DNA from: Chloroflexota bacterium
GTDB taxonomy: Bacteria; Chloroflexota; Anaerolineae; B4-G1; SLSP01
DNA length: 64,000 nucleotides
Direction: 5' to 3'
NCBI GenBank assembly: GCA_019873645.1
Contig: JAIOAX010000026.1
Span: 1 to 64,000, forward strand
Notes under the pieces: generated by a model
What the model was told of the DNA's origin: nothing
What the model saw: only the letters and a program-made list of their open reading frames with translations
Database searches by the model: none
Translations under genes and position numbers: made by a program
Shown: positions 51,122 to 59,800 of the stretch, one piece after another
How the letters are laid out: every line of letters starts with the position of its first letter
Numbering within the stretch: the first letter of the stretch is position 1

Positions 51122-52243
51122 CTAGTCTAAAGCGCGCCGATAAACGCGATGCCGCTTGTACCAGCGCGCGCCGATGGCGTTCATGTCGCCCAGGCTTTTG
51201 AGATTGGTCTCCATCACCTGGGCCAGATCGCAATGGTTGGCCTGGGAAGCCTTGAGGGTTTTGGCGAATTCGACATACAGCAGGGTACTGCCGCCCAGGC
51301 CCTGATACTCCGGCAGCAAGCCGATGCCGTTCGCGCTCATCCACTGCGTGCGTTTGAACTCCGCCAATACACGGATCCAGCCAAAAGGCCATAGCCGTCC
51401 GCGCGTTTGCTTGAGGGCTTCAGAGATGTCCGGGAAGACGAAAGCAAATCCGGCAATGTCATCGTCCTTCATCACGATCTTCATCAGTTTGGGATCGGCG
51501 ACTGAGAGCAATTGCTTGCCGATCATCTGCACTTCGTCATCGTCCAGCGGATAATAGCCCCAGACGTGGGTGAAGGCTGCGTTGTTCACCTTCTGGATTT
51601 TAGGGATCCAGGCGCGCAATTCGCGCTTGGTAGTAAAGGTCTTCACCCAGAAGCCGCGCCGCTCTTTAATTTTCTCGGCGAGGGCGTAGAAACGCGGATC
51701 GAGGTCCTGCCCGCGCTCGATGTAGCCGGAAAGGTAATCAATCTCTTTCTCGAACCCCGCAGCTTCCACAAGACGAGGATAATAGGCGTAGTTGTAGGGC
51801 ATGCTCAAGGCCGCGCGGTGTTCAAAGCCTTCGATCAAAATGCCCGGCGCATCCGAGCGCAGAAAGCCTTTAGGACCGTACAGCGTATCAAGGCTGCGCC
51901 GCGCCGCCCACTCGGCCGCTGCGTCGAAGAGCGCGCGCGCCGTTGTGACATCGTCAATCACATCAAAGTAATAGAAAAACGCAGCCTTGCGTTGCTGGTA
52001 AGCATTATAGCGGCGATTTTCGAGCACGGCAATACGCCCGATGACCTTGTCGCCTTCCTCGGCAAGGAAAAAGTCGGCGTCGGAGTGCTTGTAAAAAGGA
52101 TACCGCCGCCGGTCAAGCGTCGCTTTGACACTCGAAACCAGCGGCGGCATCCATTGCGGACAATCCGCGTAGAGGTCAAACGGGAATTCGACAAACCGCC
52201 GAATGTCTCGGCGGTTACGGGTATCTAATTGATGAATTCTCAT
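51122..52243 (-). CDS. GNAT-like acetyltransferase family protein (YghO-like)
   Basis: 373 residues. It begins RDIRRFVEFPFDLYADCPQW and continues with the FLAEEGDKVIGRIAVLEN beta-strand pair of a GNAT-like fold; a second such unit occurs near MKDDDIAGFAFVFPDI and GIGLLPEYQGLGGSTLLY, the acetyl-CoA loop region. Tandem GNAT-like proteins of this kind are common in Chloroflexota and other bacteria but have no known substrate. Start ATG 52243 follows a repeat. It could modify lipid, sugar or peptide amines. Confidence 0.7.
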   Translation of the reverse strand: MRIHQLDTRNRRDIRRFVEFPFDLYADCPQWMPPLVSSVKATLDRRRYPFYKHSDADFFLAEEGDKVIGRIAVLENRRYNAYQQRKAAFFYYFDVIDDVTTARALFDAAAEWAARRSLDTLYGPKGFLRSDAPGILIEGFEHRAALSMPYNYAYYPRLVEAAGFEKEIDYLSGYIERGQDLDPRFYALAEKIKERRGFWVKTFTTKRELRAWIPKIQKVNNAAFTHVWGYYPLDDDEVQMIGKQLLSVADPKLMKIVMKDDDIAGFAFVFPDISEALKQTRGRLWPFGWIRVLAEFKRTQWMSANGIGLLPEYQGLGGSTLLYVEFAKTLKASQANHCDLAQVMETNLKSLGDMNAIGARWYKRHRVYRRALD

Positions 52244-52255
52244 AAGGTGAAAAAT

Positions 52256-52311
52256 CTATGTCAACGGATTAACTTTCAATTGGCGCATAAATCTGCCCAA
52301 TCTGCTGACCA
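52256..52311. repeat. Composite dispersed repeat, short copy
   Basis: Matches 22574-22660 almost base for base over ACGGATTAACTTTCAA, TGGCGCATAAATCTGC and CAATCTGCTGAC, with one ACGGATT unit in place of three. It lies between the AIM24 and GNAT-like genes. Confidence 0.7.
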
Positions 52312-52327
52312 TTTTCGGAATGGTCTC

Positions 52328-53011
52328 TCAGGAACTCTTGGCAGGCATGTACTTCGCCAGCTTCGCCGCCAGGTTCGAGAGTGGCAGGCTCTGCAGCCAG
52401 ATTTTTCCGGGGCCGGTCAACGTCGCCAGGAACAACCCCTCTCCGCTAAACAGCACATTTGTCAAGCCCTTGACCGTGGTGATGTCATATTTGACGCTCG
52501 GCTCAAAAAGCGCGATGTGACCGGGATCAACCTTCATGGTTTCGCCGGGGAGCAAAGTGTACTCGCGCACTTCGCCGGGGATTTCCACAAAAGCGACGCC
52601 GGGGCCGGTGATCTCTTGCAGGATGAAGCCCTCGCCGCCGAAGAACCCCGCACCGAGCCGCTTGCGGAAGTGCATTTTCATCTCGACGGAGCTTTCGGCG
52701 CACATAAAGGCGTCTTTCTGACAGATCAGGCTTTGACCCGCGCCTAAATTGAAGGCCAGAATGTTGCCGGGTGCTTCCGGGGTGAAGACGATCAGTGCTT
52801 CGGGATCGTGGCTGGTGTAGGTCGTCATAAAGAGGGACTCCCCTGCCAGCGCGCGCCCCAGGCCCTTCATCAGCCCACCTTTGGTGTTGGTCGTCATCTC
52901 GATGTTGCCTTTCATCCAGGCCATCCCGCCGGATTCGGTATACATGGATTCTCCGTTGCTCAGGTAGACTTCCAATGTAGGCATCACCGTTCCATGGATT
53001 TCGTAACGCAT
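52328..53011 (-). CDS. AIM24/TIGR00266 family protein
   Basis: 227 residues, double-psi beta-barrel-like all-beta protein. Typical marks: the glycine-rich MTTNTKGGLMKGLGRALAGES segment, FGGEGFILQEITGPG and LFSGEGLFLATLTGPGKIWLQSLP. Bacterial members are cytosolic and of unknown function; the yeast namesake acts in mitochondrial inner membrane organisation. A promoter lies at 53056-53083. Confidence 0.9.
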   Translation of the reverse strand: MRYEIHGTVMPTLEVYLSNGESMYTESGGMAWMKGNIEMTTNTKGGLMKGLGRALAGESLFMTTYTSHDPEALIVFTPEAPGNILAFNLGAGQSLICQKDAFMCAESSVEMKMHFRKRLGAGFFGGEGFILQEITGPGVAFVEIPGEVREYTLLPGETMKVDPGHIALFEPSVKYDITTVKGLTNVLFSGEGLFLATLTGPGKIWLQSLPLSNLAAKLAKYMPAKSS

Positions 53012-53055
53012 GGCATCACCTCCTCTGGTATGTGGTAAAAGAAATAAACATCTTC

Positions 53056-53083
53056 ATTATAGCATGACGTATCACAACAGCAA
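53056..53083 (-). promoter_or_regulatory. Probable promoter of the AIM24 gene
   Basis: On the minus strand TTGCTG (53083-53078), a 16-bp spacer and TATAAT (53061-53056), 45 bp upstream of the ATG. Confidence 0.6.
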
Positions 53084-53215
53084 GATAAGGAAACGATCGA
53101 GCCTCAGCGGTGAGCAATGTGCTGGAACATTATACTGACTTTACTAACTGCCCTTTCCCATAACGTTCTCAAGGGACTTTTCGAGAAGTTGATCTATTTC
53201 GTCTTAGGTTCAGCG

Positions 53216-53452
53216 TTATTCTTCATAAACACGCAAAAACTCATCTCTTGATATACCTGATTGGGTCAGTATTGTTCGTAATGTGGCTCCTTTGATTCGA
53301 GCATGGTTAGGCATTGTCAAGGGCGTCCGTGTGCCATCGCTGTTCTCTCGCACCATTGCAATGTGATTGCCCTCACGTACCAGATAGAAGCCCAACTGCT
53401 CAAGTGCTTTGATTACCTTGCGGATAGGCGCGTATACGGGAAACTTGGGCAT
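53216..53452 (-). CDS. hicA: HicA-type toxin
   Basis: 78 residues, standard HicA length, with the dsRBD-like fold: IRKVIKALEQLGFYLVREGNHIAMVRE, where His in GNH is the expected catalytic residue, and LTMPNHARIKGATLRTIL. HicA proteins cleave mRNA when free of HicB. ATG overlaps the HicB stop by one base (TAATG), so translation is coupled. Confidence 0.88.
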   Translation of the reverse strand: MPKFPVYAPIRKVIKALEQLGFYLVREGNHIAMVRENSDGTRTPLTMPNHARIKGATLRTILTQSGISRDEFLRVYEE

Positions 53453-53679
53453 TAGACCGCTACTCCGGCTTCGGCGACAAAGGCTTCTAGCACTGGTGGT
53501 ATGCTTGCAATGGCTTCTATCCCAAAAGTCTCGATATGAAACGCAATCGCCGACTTAGCATCCATTAAGGCCTCCTCATAGGTGTCTCCTTCGCCTACAA
53601 CGACGCCGTTCAACCCAAGCGGATAGGCCACATATCCGTCGGGATGTTTCTCAACGATAATTTTGAACTGCCGGATCAT
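53452..53679 (-). CDS. hicB: HicB-type antitoxin
   Basis: 75 residues. The HicB core is visible: FKIIVEKHPDGYVAYPLGLNG, GDTYEEALMDAKSAIAFHIE. There is no C-terminal ribbon-helix-helix or HTH region, so it is the short form that neutralises HicA but may not bind DNA by itself. Start ATG 53679 follows AAGGGGGAGG; a TATAAT element lies about 45 bp upstream with a weak minus-35. Confidence 0.86.
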   Translation of the reverse strand: MIRQFKIIVEKHPDGYVAYPLGLNGVVVGEGDTYEEALMDAKSAIAFHIETFGIEAIASIPPVLEAFVAEAGVAV

Positions 53680-53843
53680 ATCATCCTCCCCCTTGTAATT
53701 TGGTCATCGTCAGTGATAATCTCATTATATATCAATTGCGCGTCGAAACGGTTATTTTCAGCAGCAAACATCATGAACTACACTCGCCGTCCGGGATGAA
53801 AACAGGGTCTAGCCCCTTGTAGGCGGGAAACGGGCACAAGACC

Positions 53844-55055
53844 CTAGCCCGTTTTGTACATCGCCAGTACCTTCTCCGGTGCAATTTCGGCGAGGATGTT
53901 GTGGATGTTGCAAAAGACATAGCCACCGTCTTGGTTGAGATAGGCTGTCACCGCGGCGACTTCGTGGCGCACATCGTCCACGGAACCGCGCGGCAGCGTG
54001 ACCTGCGAGTTGACCCCGCCGCCCCACAACGCAATCCGCCCGCGCGCTTTATCCTTCCAGTCGCGGTATGAGTGTTTCCCGGCGCACCACTGCACTGGGT
54101 TGAGGACGTCAAACCCGCTCTCGATTATCAGGTCAATTAAATCATAAATCGCGCCGCAGGAGTGCATAAAGATTTTGACCTGTGGCGCGATGCGATGACA
54201 CTCGTCAGTGAGGCGGCGGTAGTAGGGCAGGAACAGCTCGCGGTACACCTTAGGCGAGGCGATGAGGTTGCGCTGCGTGCCCCAATCGTCGGCGGTGAGC
54301 ATGATGATGTCAATGTAGGGGGCAATTTCGGGCAGCAGCGCGCGGATGTTTGCCAAAGCGCGCTCCGTCGCAATCTCATGCAGTTCGGCCACGTAGTCCG
54401 GTTCAGTGAGACAGAGCATGGGGAAGATCGCCAGGCCGCTGTATGCGCCGATACCGATCCCCGCCGACAGCGCGTTGTCGTTGAAAAACACCGCACGCTC
54501 GGTGGATTCGCGCACGCGGCGGCAGAGGTCGCGGGTCGCCACAATCTGCGCGTCTTGAATGAGGCTGGCGTGCATCGCCTGGCGGAATTGTTGCAGATCG
54601 AGCTTGGGCAGCTCGGCGGAAAGGTCGAGCGGCTGTCCACCGTGCTCCTCGTCAAAGACGTAGGACGACGGCGGCATGCGCTGGCTGCGTCCTTGCAGGA
54701 TCGTCCCATCCGGCAGGGTGCGAAAGTTTTTGGGATGCCGTACCAGCGCCGGCAACCGTCCGTTGAAGTCGTACTCATGCCACAGTTCCGGCTGCGCGAA
54801 AGCGTTGGTCACGCCGTCGAGGATTGTGACCACGTCAATCTCCAGCGCGTCGAGCACATCCAGATCGGGCAGCGCCAGCATTTGTCCGGTGTCTTCGACG
54901 CGCGGACGACGCGGCGGCAGGCCCAACGCCGCGACTAGCCGGGGATAAGCAAAGGCACTGATGGATGTAGAACGCATTCCTCCCAGGTCTTTGGGCATCC
55001 GGTCAGGCGTTTGAAAGTTCAAGGCTCGTAAGACACATTCGCGTGAGGTTGTCAT
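53844..55055 (-). CDS. Uroporphyrinogen decarboxylase-like protein (methyltransferase-type)
   Basis: 403 residues from ATG 55055 (GTG 55061 possible). TIM-barrel of the UroD family: RECVLRALNFQTPDRMPKDLG at the start, then FHSCGAIYDLI-like FMHSCGAIYDLIDLIIESGFDVLNPVQ. It lacks the haem-pathway UroD N-terminal motif and looks like the large paralogous group that includes cobamide-dependent methyltransferase proteins. No haem, methyl-transfer or corrinoid protein gene is adjacent, apart from the cobalamin-binding gene 6 kb away. Substrate unknown. Confidence 0.82.
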   Translation of the reverse strand: MTTSRECVLRALNFQTPDRMPKDLGGMRSTSISAFAYPRLVAALGLPPRRPRVEDTGQMLALPDLDVLDALEIDVVTILDGVTNAFAQPELWHEYDFNGRLPALVRHPKNFRTLPDGTILQGRSQRMPPSSYVFDEEHGGQPLDLSAELPKLDLQQFRQAMHASLIQDAQIVATRDLCRRVRESTERAVFFNDNALSAGIGIGAYSGLAIFPMLCLTEPDYVAELHEIATERALANIRALLPEIAPYIDIIMLTADDWGTQRNLIASPKVYRELFLPYYRRLTDECHRIAPQVKIFMHSCGAIYDLIDLIIESGFDVLNPVQWCAGKHSYRDWKDKARGRIALWGGGVNSQVTLPRGSVDDVRHEVAAVTAYLNQDGGYVFCNIHNILAEIAPEKVLAMYKTG

Positions 55056-55269
55056 GGTCACTTCCCTGTAATGTGAGTATCAACGGATTTAACGGATGAA
55101 AACGGATTGAAAAGAAAAAATCTGTTCAAATCCGTTTCATCCGTTGACAATTTTTTTTGTTGGTATGAAATTCCATATAGGGGCCCCTACAGTCATCTAC
55201 AGAGACATGGTACGCGAAGATACGCAAGTTGCCAAGTGTGCTTACCATTCTGTGGTAAAATTCTGCCGG

Positions 55270-55297
55270 TTTACGTAAGTCTTGCCGGTGTTATACT
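55270..55297 (+). promoter_or_regulatory. Probable promoter of the phosphatidylcholine synthase gene
   Basis: TTTACG (55270-55275), a 16-bp spacer and TATACT (55292-55297), 20 bp before the ATG at 55317. The short leader leaves room only for the AAAGGAG site. Confidence 0.55.
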
Positions 55298-55316
55298 AGA
55301 GATAAAGGAGACAACT

Positions 55317-56045
55317 ATGATGACAGCACCAACGCATCCACCCAACCAACGCTTACTGACTTTACGCGCCTGGGGTGTGCATTTCTATACGTCGTTGGGT
55401 CTTGTGGCGGGGTTCTTTGCCTTGCGCGCGCTCCTGGCCCACGCAGCACAACAATTCTTCATCTTCCTCGCTATCGCCCTCTGGATTGACGCAACCGACG
55501 GCACACTGGCCCGGCGTTGGGACATCCGGCGTTGGACGCCCGGCTTCGATGGCCGCAAGCTCGATGATATTACCGATTATCTGAACTATACGTTTCTGCC
55601 GGTTTGCTTTGCCTACCGCTTCGGCCTGGTGGAGGGCCCACTGGGAATGTTCGTCCTGGCCGTGGTGCTCATCTCATCGGCCTACGGTTTTTGCAGTGTG
55701 GCCGCCAAAACGCCCGATCATTATTTTACCGGCTTCCCCTCTTACTGGAACATCATGATCTTCTATCTCTATCTGTTTGATTGGCCGGTATGGGCCAACA
55801 CGCTGACGCTGGCCCTTTTTGCAGCCCTGGTATGGGTGCCGGTCAAATACGTCAACTGGCAGACCGAGATTTGCCAGCGCTGGACGCTGATAGGCGCGCT
55901 GATCTGGGGTGTCGCGCTGTTATTCCTGCTGCTCACGTTTACGGCAGCCCCGCCCTGGTTGCTTTGGGGGTCTTTGCTCTATCCGGTTTATCACTTTGGA
56001 CTTTCTTTTTACCTTTATATCTCAGGACGCAATCGCACGTCATGA
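55317..56045 (+). CDS. pcs: Phosphatidylcholine synthase (CDP-alcohol phosphotransferase)
   Basis: 242 residues from ATG 55317 with AAAGGAG upstream; the open frame extends further left, but into sequence without coding character. About seven to eight membrane helices. The catalytic motif reads DG-TL-AR, twelve residues, G-RKL-D-DIT-D, which fits DG-x2-AR-x12-G-x3-D-x3-D, the spacing reported for phosphatidylcholine synthase (Pcs) and not that of other family members (x8). It would join choline to CDP-diacylglycerol at the inner membrane. Followed by the ECF transporter genes after 119 bp. Confidence 0.83.
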   Translation: MMTAPTHPPNQRLLTLRAWGVHFYTSLGLVAGFFALRALLAHAAQQFFIFLAIALWIDATDGTLARRWDIRRWTPGFDGRKLDDITDYLNYTFLPVCFAYRFGLVEGPLGMFVLAVVLISSAYGFCSVAAKTPDHYFTGFPSYWNIMIFYLYLFDWPVWANTLTLALFAALVWVPVKYVNWQTEICQRWTLIGALIWGVALLFLLLTFTAAPPWLLWGSLLYPVYHFGLSFYLYISGRNRTS

Positions 56046-56164
56046 GGCATCGCGAAGTTCATTTTCAAGAAGGCTCTATGCTGAGGTATCATACCCACAA
56101 GGACGAAAACGACTATCCGACTACCAGACTAACGACGCGATGACTTCTTAAGGAGGCTAACGAA

Positions 56165-56944
56165 ATGACAGTACCATCTGGCGAGGAACGTAAGGTCAAG
56201 TTTTTGGGCAGTGCTGCAATAGACGGCGCGCCGGTTGCCTACATCGTCGTGCTGGCCGCCGTGGTTGCGGCGCTGTGTTTTGTCCCTTTCTCCATGATTC
56301 TGGCTGTCGGTGGAAGTTTCCCAATGGCCCAGGGAATCTTTCCGCTGGTGGGCTGGATTCTGGGACCTGTCGCGGGCGCGGTTGCCAGTGGCGTGGGACG
56401 AGCGATCGGCGTTTTTGTGGCGCCGCACACGGCAGGGGTGGCGGTGGTTTCGATATGGGCGGCGATGCTGGGCAGTTTCTCCGCCGGGGTGATGGATGGT
56501 CAAGGCAAACGTAAGACATGGTGGCTGCCCTTGACCGTCTTTTTCGTCCTGGAGTGGGTGCTCTTTGCCGGCCGCGCCGTGATACAGAATGGGGTCGGCC
56601 TGTGGGCAGCGTTTGCCGGTTCTTTCATTGACTGGTCGGGCGTCGTCTTGTTCGCTTTGCCGACGCGCACGCTGGCGGCTCGCTGGCTAAAGAGCCAGAA
56701 TATGGGGCAGGTCGTAGCCGGCTTGTTCCTGGGCACGTGGATGATCGCCGGTGTCACTCACCTCAGCGCCACCGTGATTCTGTATTTCATGTCCAACTGG
56801 CCTGAAGATGTCTGGATCACGCTCATCCCCATCATTCCGATGGAAAACCTTTTCCGCTGCCTGATCGGCACGGTCATCGGCAGCGGGGTGATCGCCGGCT
56901 TGCGTGCCATCGGCATCGTCAAGCCTACCGAGGCAACCTATTAA
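56165..56944 (+). CDS. ECF transporter S component
   Basis: 259 residues with about seven hydrophobic segments, an N-terminal short charged stretch, and a glycine-rich helix pair GPVAGAVASGVGRAIG typical of S components that bind the substrate. Start follows AAGGAGG. It is encoded just ahead of the ATPase and T component, so the module is complete. Ligand not predictable by eye; no riboswitch-like leader is recognisable in the 119-bp upstream gap. Confidence 0.75.
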   Translation: MTVPSGEERKVKFLGSAAIDGAPVAYIVVLAAVVAALCFVPFSMILAVGGSFPMAQGIFPLVGWILGPVAGAVASGVGRAIGVFVAPHTAGVAVVSIWAAMLGSFSAGVMDGQGKRKTWWLPLTVFFVLEWVLFAGRAVIQNGVGLWAAFAGSFIDWSGVVLFALPTRTLAARWLKSQNMGQVVAGLFLGTWMIAGVTHLSATVILYFMSNWPEDVWITLIPIIPMENLFRCLIGTVIGSGVIAGLRAIGIVKPTEATY

Positions 56945-56976
56945 AGCGTAATTCGTATCACATTTGCAAAAATGAA

Positions 56977-58719
56977 ATGGTGATACCGGCCGTCATTGCC
57001 GCTTTAGATAAAGTCTCTTATATGTACCCGCGTTCCCCCGAACCGGTGCTGAAGGATATTTCGCTGGAGATTTATAAGGGCGAATTCCTGGGGGTGATCG
57101 GGCCGACAGGCGCCGGGAAAACGACGCTTTGTTTGACGCTCAACGGCATCGTGCCCCAGTTTTTCGGTGGACGTTTCTTCGGGCACGCTACCGTCGTCGG
57201 ATTAGACACCCTTGAGCATCCCATCAGCACGCTGGCGCAGCACGTTGGCATGGTTTTCGAGGATCCGGAGACGCAGATTACGGCCACGTCGGTGGAGAAC
57301 GAAATCGCCTTTGCTTTGGAGAACCTCAAAGTGCCGCGCGAAGACATTATGGCGCGTATTCCCCGCGTGCTTGAGGCAGTGCGCCTGGAAGGAACCGAGA
57401 AAAAACATCCCCACGAGCTTTCCGGCGGGCAAAAGCAGCGGCTGGCAATTGCGGCGGGACTGGCTTTGCAGCCGGATTTGTTAGTTCTGGATGAACCCAC
57501 CTCGCAGCTTGATCCGGTCGGTGCACAGGAAGTTTTCGCCACGGTGCGCGAGCTTAACAAGGCATTGGGGATGACGATTGTGATGGTCAGCCACGCCGCT
57601 GAGGAGATGGCCGAACATGCCGACCGGCTGGCGTTCCTCGTCCACGGCATGGTGCTCAAAACCGGCACGCCGGATGAACTTTACAGCGAGATTGAATATC
57701 TGGAGGCCAATGACCTGCGTCCGCCACAGGTTGCCAGCACCTTCTACTTGATCGGCAAGGCCGGACGTGCAGTGCCCCGGATTCCGGTGCGCCTTGACCA
57801 GGGACTGAGGACGCTCGCGGCGCTACGCCAGAATGGGCGGGGGCATGCCCACCCTCCTGCCCTTGTACCGCAGCCGCGCATCCCAGGCGGTGAACCGCTG
57901 CTCAGCGTGAAAGATGTGCATCACATTTATCCCAACGGCGTCCATGCCCTGAACGGCGTCTCTCTCGATATTCATGCAGGAGAGTATGTCTTGATCATCG
58001 GGCAAAACGGGGCCGGTAAAAGTACGCTGGTCAAACACTTCCTCAAGCTACTGGAACCTGCGCAGGGCGAAGTCCGCGTTGGCGGCATAGATACCCGAAC
58101 TTTAACGGTCGGTGAATTGGCACGGCGCATCGGTTACGTGGCCCAGAATCCCGATCAGCAAATCTTTAACGCTACGGTATGGGATGAAGTCACCTTCGCG
58201 CTCAAAAATCTGGGATACACGCGGGAAGAAACCGCAACGCGCGCCACGGAGAGCCTGGAAGCCATGGGGTTACTGGAGCAGCGCGACCGACATCCGCTGG
58301 CATTGTCCAAAGGCGACCGTGCGCGGGTCGTCATCGCCGCCATTTTGGCGATGCGGCCGGAGATCATCATCTTTGACGAACCCACGACCGGGCAAGATTA
58401 TCGCGGCGCCAGGTCCATCCTCGAAATCAGCCGCACGCTGCACGCGCTGGGTAAGACCATCATCGTCATCACTCACCAGCTTTATCTGATGCCGGAGTAC
58501 GCCGAACGGGTCATTGTGATGGGCAAAGGCACAATCCTGTTGGACGCTCCCATTCGTCAGGCGTATCATGAGATAGAATTGCTTAACTCGACATGTCTAA
58601 CGCCGCCACAAGCGGTGTTCCTGGCGCGCGCGCTCGGCGATAGGAGTGTCTATCCCTTGCTGACGCCCCAAGAAGTTGCGGCGTGTGTGACCGGTCAACC
58701 GATAGTAGGTCAAGCATGA
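56977..58719 (+). CDS. ecfA: Fused ECF transporter ATPase (two nucleotide-binding domains)
   Basis: 580 residues. NBD1 (about 7-245): Walker A GPTGAGKTT, signature LSGGQKQR, Walker B LLVLDEPTSQLD. NBD2 (about 305-545): Walker A GQNGAGKST, Walker B IIIFDEPTTGQD, but the signature reads LSKGDRAR, a change from LSGGQ. ECF systems often use two separate ATPases; here they are one chain. The stop overlaps the T-component ATG (58716-58719). It powers the transporter with the S and T proteins. Confidence 0.9.
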   Translation: MVIPAVIAALDKVSYMYPRSPEPVLKDISLEIYKGEFLGVIGPTGAGKTTLCLTLNGIVPQFFGGRFFGHATVVGLDTLEHPISTLAQHVGMVFEDPETQITATSVENEIAFALENLKVPREDIMARIPRVLEAVRLEGTEKKHPHELSGGQKQRLAIAAGLALQPDLLVLDEPTSQLDPVGAQEVFATVRELNKALGMTIVMVSHAAEEMAEHADRLAFLVHGMVLKTGTPDELYSEIEYLEANDLRPPQVASTFYLIGKAGRAVPRIPVRLDQGLRTLAALRQNGRGHAHPPALVPQPRIPGGEPLLSVKDVHHIYPNGVHALNGVSLDIHAGEYVLIIGQNGAGKSTLVKHFLKLLEPAQGEVRVGGIDTRTLTVGELARRIGYVAQNPDQQIFNATVWDEVTFALKNLGYTREETATRATESLEAMGLLEQRDRHPLALSKGDRARVVIAAILAMRPEIIIFDEPTTGQDYRGARSILEISRTLHALGKTIIVITHQLYLMPEYAERVIVMGKGTILLDAPIRQAYHEIELLNSTCLTPPQAVFLARALGDRSVYPLLTPQEVAACVTGQPIVGQA

Positions 58720-59567
58720 GTATCCTGACGTTTCAAACCGTCGCGCGCGATTCCTTTTTCACCCGCCTGGATTTCCGGCCCAAGCTGTTTATGATGGCGG
58801 TCATCACTATCGTCGCGTTTGTGTGGGAAAGCCCGGTGCTGGAAGGGCTACTCGCATTGGCCGTCGTGCTGGCCTGTCTGGCCGTGGGGGTCAAATTCAG
58901 CTACATCCGCAAGCTCATCGTCGTGATGCTCCCCTTTTATATCCTGTTGATCGTCACGCAGGGATTCCTGGCCGGGCCGCTGATCCGCTCGCGCACCGGC
59001 CAGACCGAACTCACGCCGCTGTTCACTTTCCCGGCGCAGTGGTTTGGGGGCGGCGGCGCGAGCATGTCGGTTGAGGGTGTGGCTTATGCCCTGAACGTAG
59101 TCTTTAAGACGTTGACAATGATGCTCGTGATCCCGCTGGGCATTTTCACTACGGATGTCAACACGATGATTGTCGGCATGGTGCAGGCGCGGATTCCATA
59201 CAAAATCGCGTTCATCTTCTCTTCGACGCTGCGCTTTTTCCCGCTCCTTTTTGAAGAAGTCCGCTCCATCATCGAGGCGCAACGCCTGCGCGGGCTGGCC
59301 TTCGAGAAGCTGGGACCATTGAAGCGGGTGCGCGTCTATGCGAAAGTCGCCGTGCCGTTGATTCTGGGGGCGATGGTCAAATCGCAGATGCTCGAAGTGG
59401 TGCTGCAATCCAAAGCCTTCTCTGGCCGTCCCGACCGCACGTATCTGCACGCCTCGCAACTGGGGTGCGGCGATTACGTGATTTTTGCGTTGTTCACGTT
59501 GTTCTTCGTCGCGGCGGCCGTGGCCTACTGCGTATGGGGCATCGGGCGGTTTGGCGGGCCTCTCTGA
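58716..59567 (+). CDS. ecfT: ECF transporter T component
   Basis: 283 residues from ATG 58716 (ATGA overlap with the ATPase gene). About five to six membrane helices; the coupling-helix motifs include an Arg-containing EAQRLRGLAFEKLG segment near residue 186 and a second VLQSKAFSGRPDRTYL stretch, both matching EcfT Ala-Arg-Gly/Ser-type helices that dock on the ATPases. Last gene of the ECF set. Confidence 0.88.
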   Translation: MSILTFQTVARDSFFTRLDFRPKLFMMAVITIVAFVWESPVLEGLLALAVVLACLAVGVKFSYIRKLIVVMLPFYILLIVTQGFLAGPLIRSRTGQTELTPLFTFPAQWFGGGGASMSVEGVAYALNVVFKTLTMMLVIPLGIFTTDVNTMIVGMVQARIPYKIAFIFSSTLRFFPLLFEEVRSIIEAQRLRGLAFEKLGPLKRVRVYAKVAVPLILGAMVKSQMLEVVLQSKAFSGRPDRTYLHASQLGCGDYVIFALFTLFFVAAAVAYCVWGIGRFGGPL

Positions 59568-59614
59568 TTCCCAGGGTTAAGTCACCTGAGACACCGATAT
59601 TTACTGGGGGAACG

Positions 59615-59794
59615 ATGAGTCCGCTGAAAAAACTAAAAATCTCACCGCCGAGACGCGGAGGGCGCAAAGATTTTTATGTCGGATTCAATAAGATTAAGTC
59701 TTTCGCATTTGAATGACAACTTTATTGGTTTAAACTTGAATTTTCCTCGGCGTTCTTTGCGTCTCTGCGGTGAATTGGACTTTTTTCAGGAGAG
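59615..59794. repeat. 180-bp inverted-repeat element, copy B
   Basis: Same layout as 50863-51042: CTGAAAAAACT outer arm, CTCACCGCCGAGACGCGGAG inner arm, AT-rich centre, TCTTTGCGTCTCTGCGGTGA and TTTTTTCAGGAGAG end. Its last bases, AGGAGAG, form the ribosome-binding site of the molybdoenzyme gene starting at 59801. Confidence 0.82.
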
Positions 59795-59800
59795 TCAACA

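Noticed and set aside
53802..53835. Terminator before the UroD-like gene end
   Set aside because: AGGGTCT/AGACCCT pair is bulged and lacks a T-run; too weak to list.
53844..55055. hemE (haem-pathway uroporphyrinogen decarboxylase)
   Set aside because: It lacks the usual hemE N-terminal motif and haem gene context, and is closer to the methyltransferase-type paralogues.
55107..55316. N-terminal extension of phosphatidylcholine synthase
   Set aside because: No ribosome-binding site, repeat-derived sequence, and a promoter lies inside it; the ATG at 55317 has a strong site.
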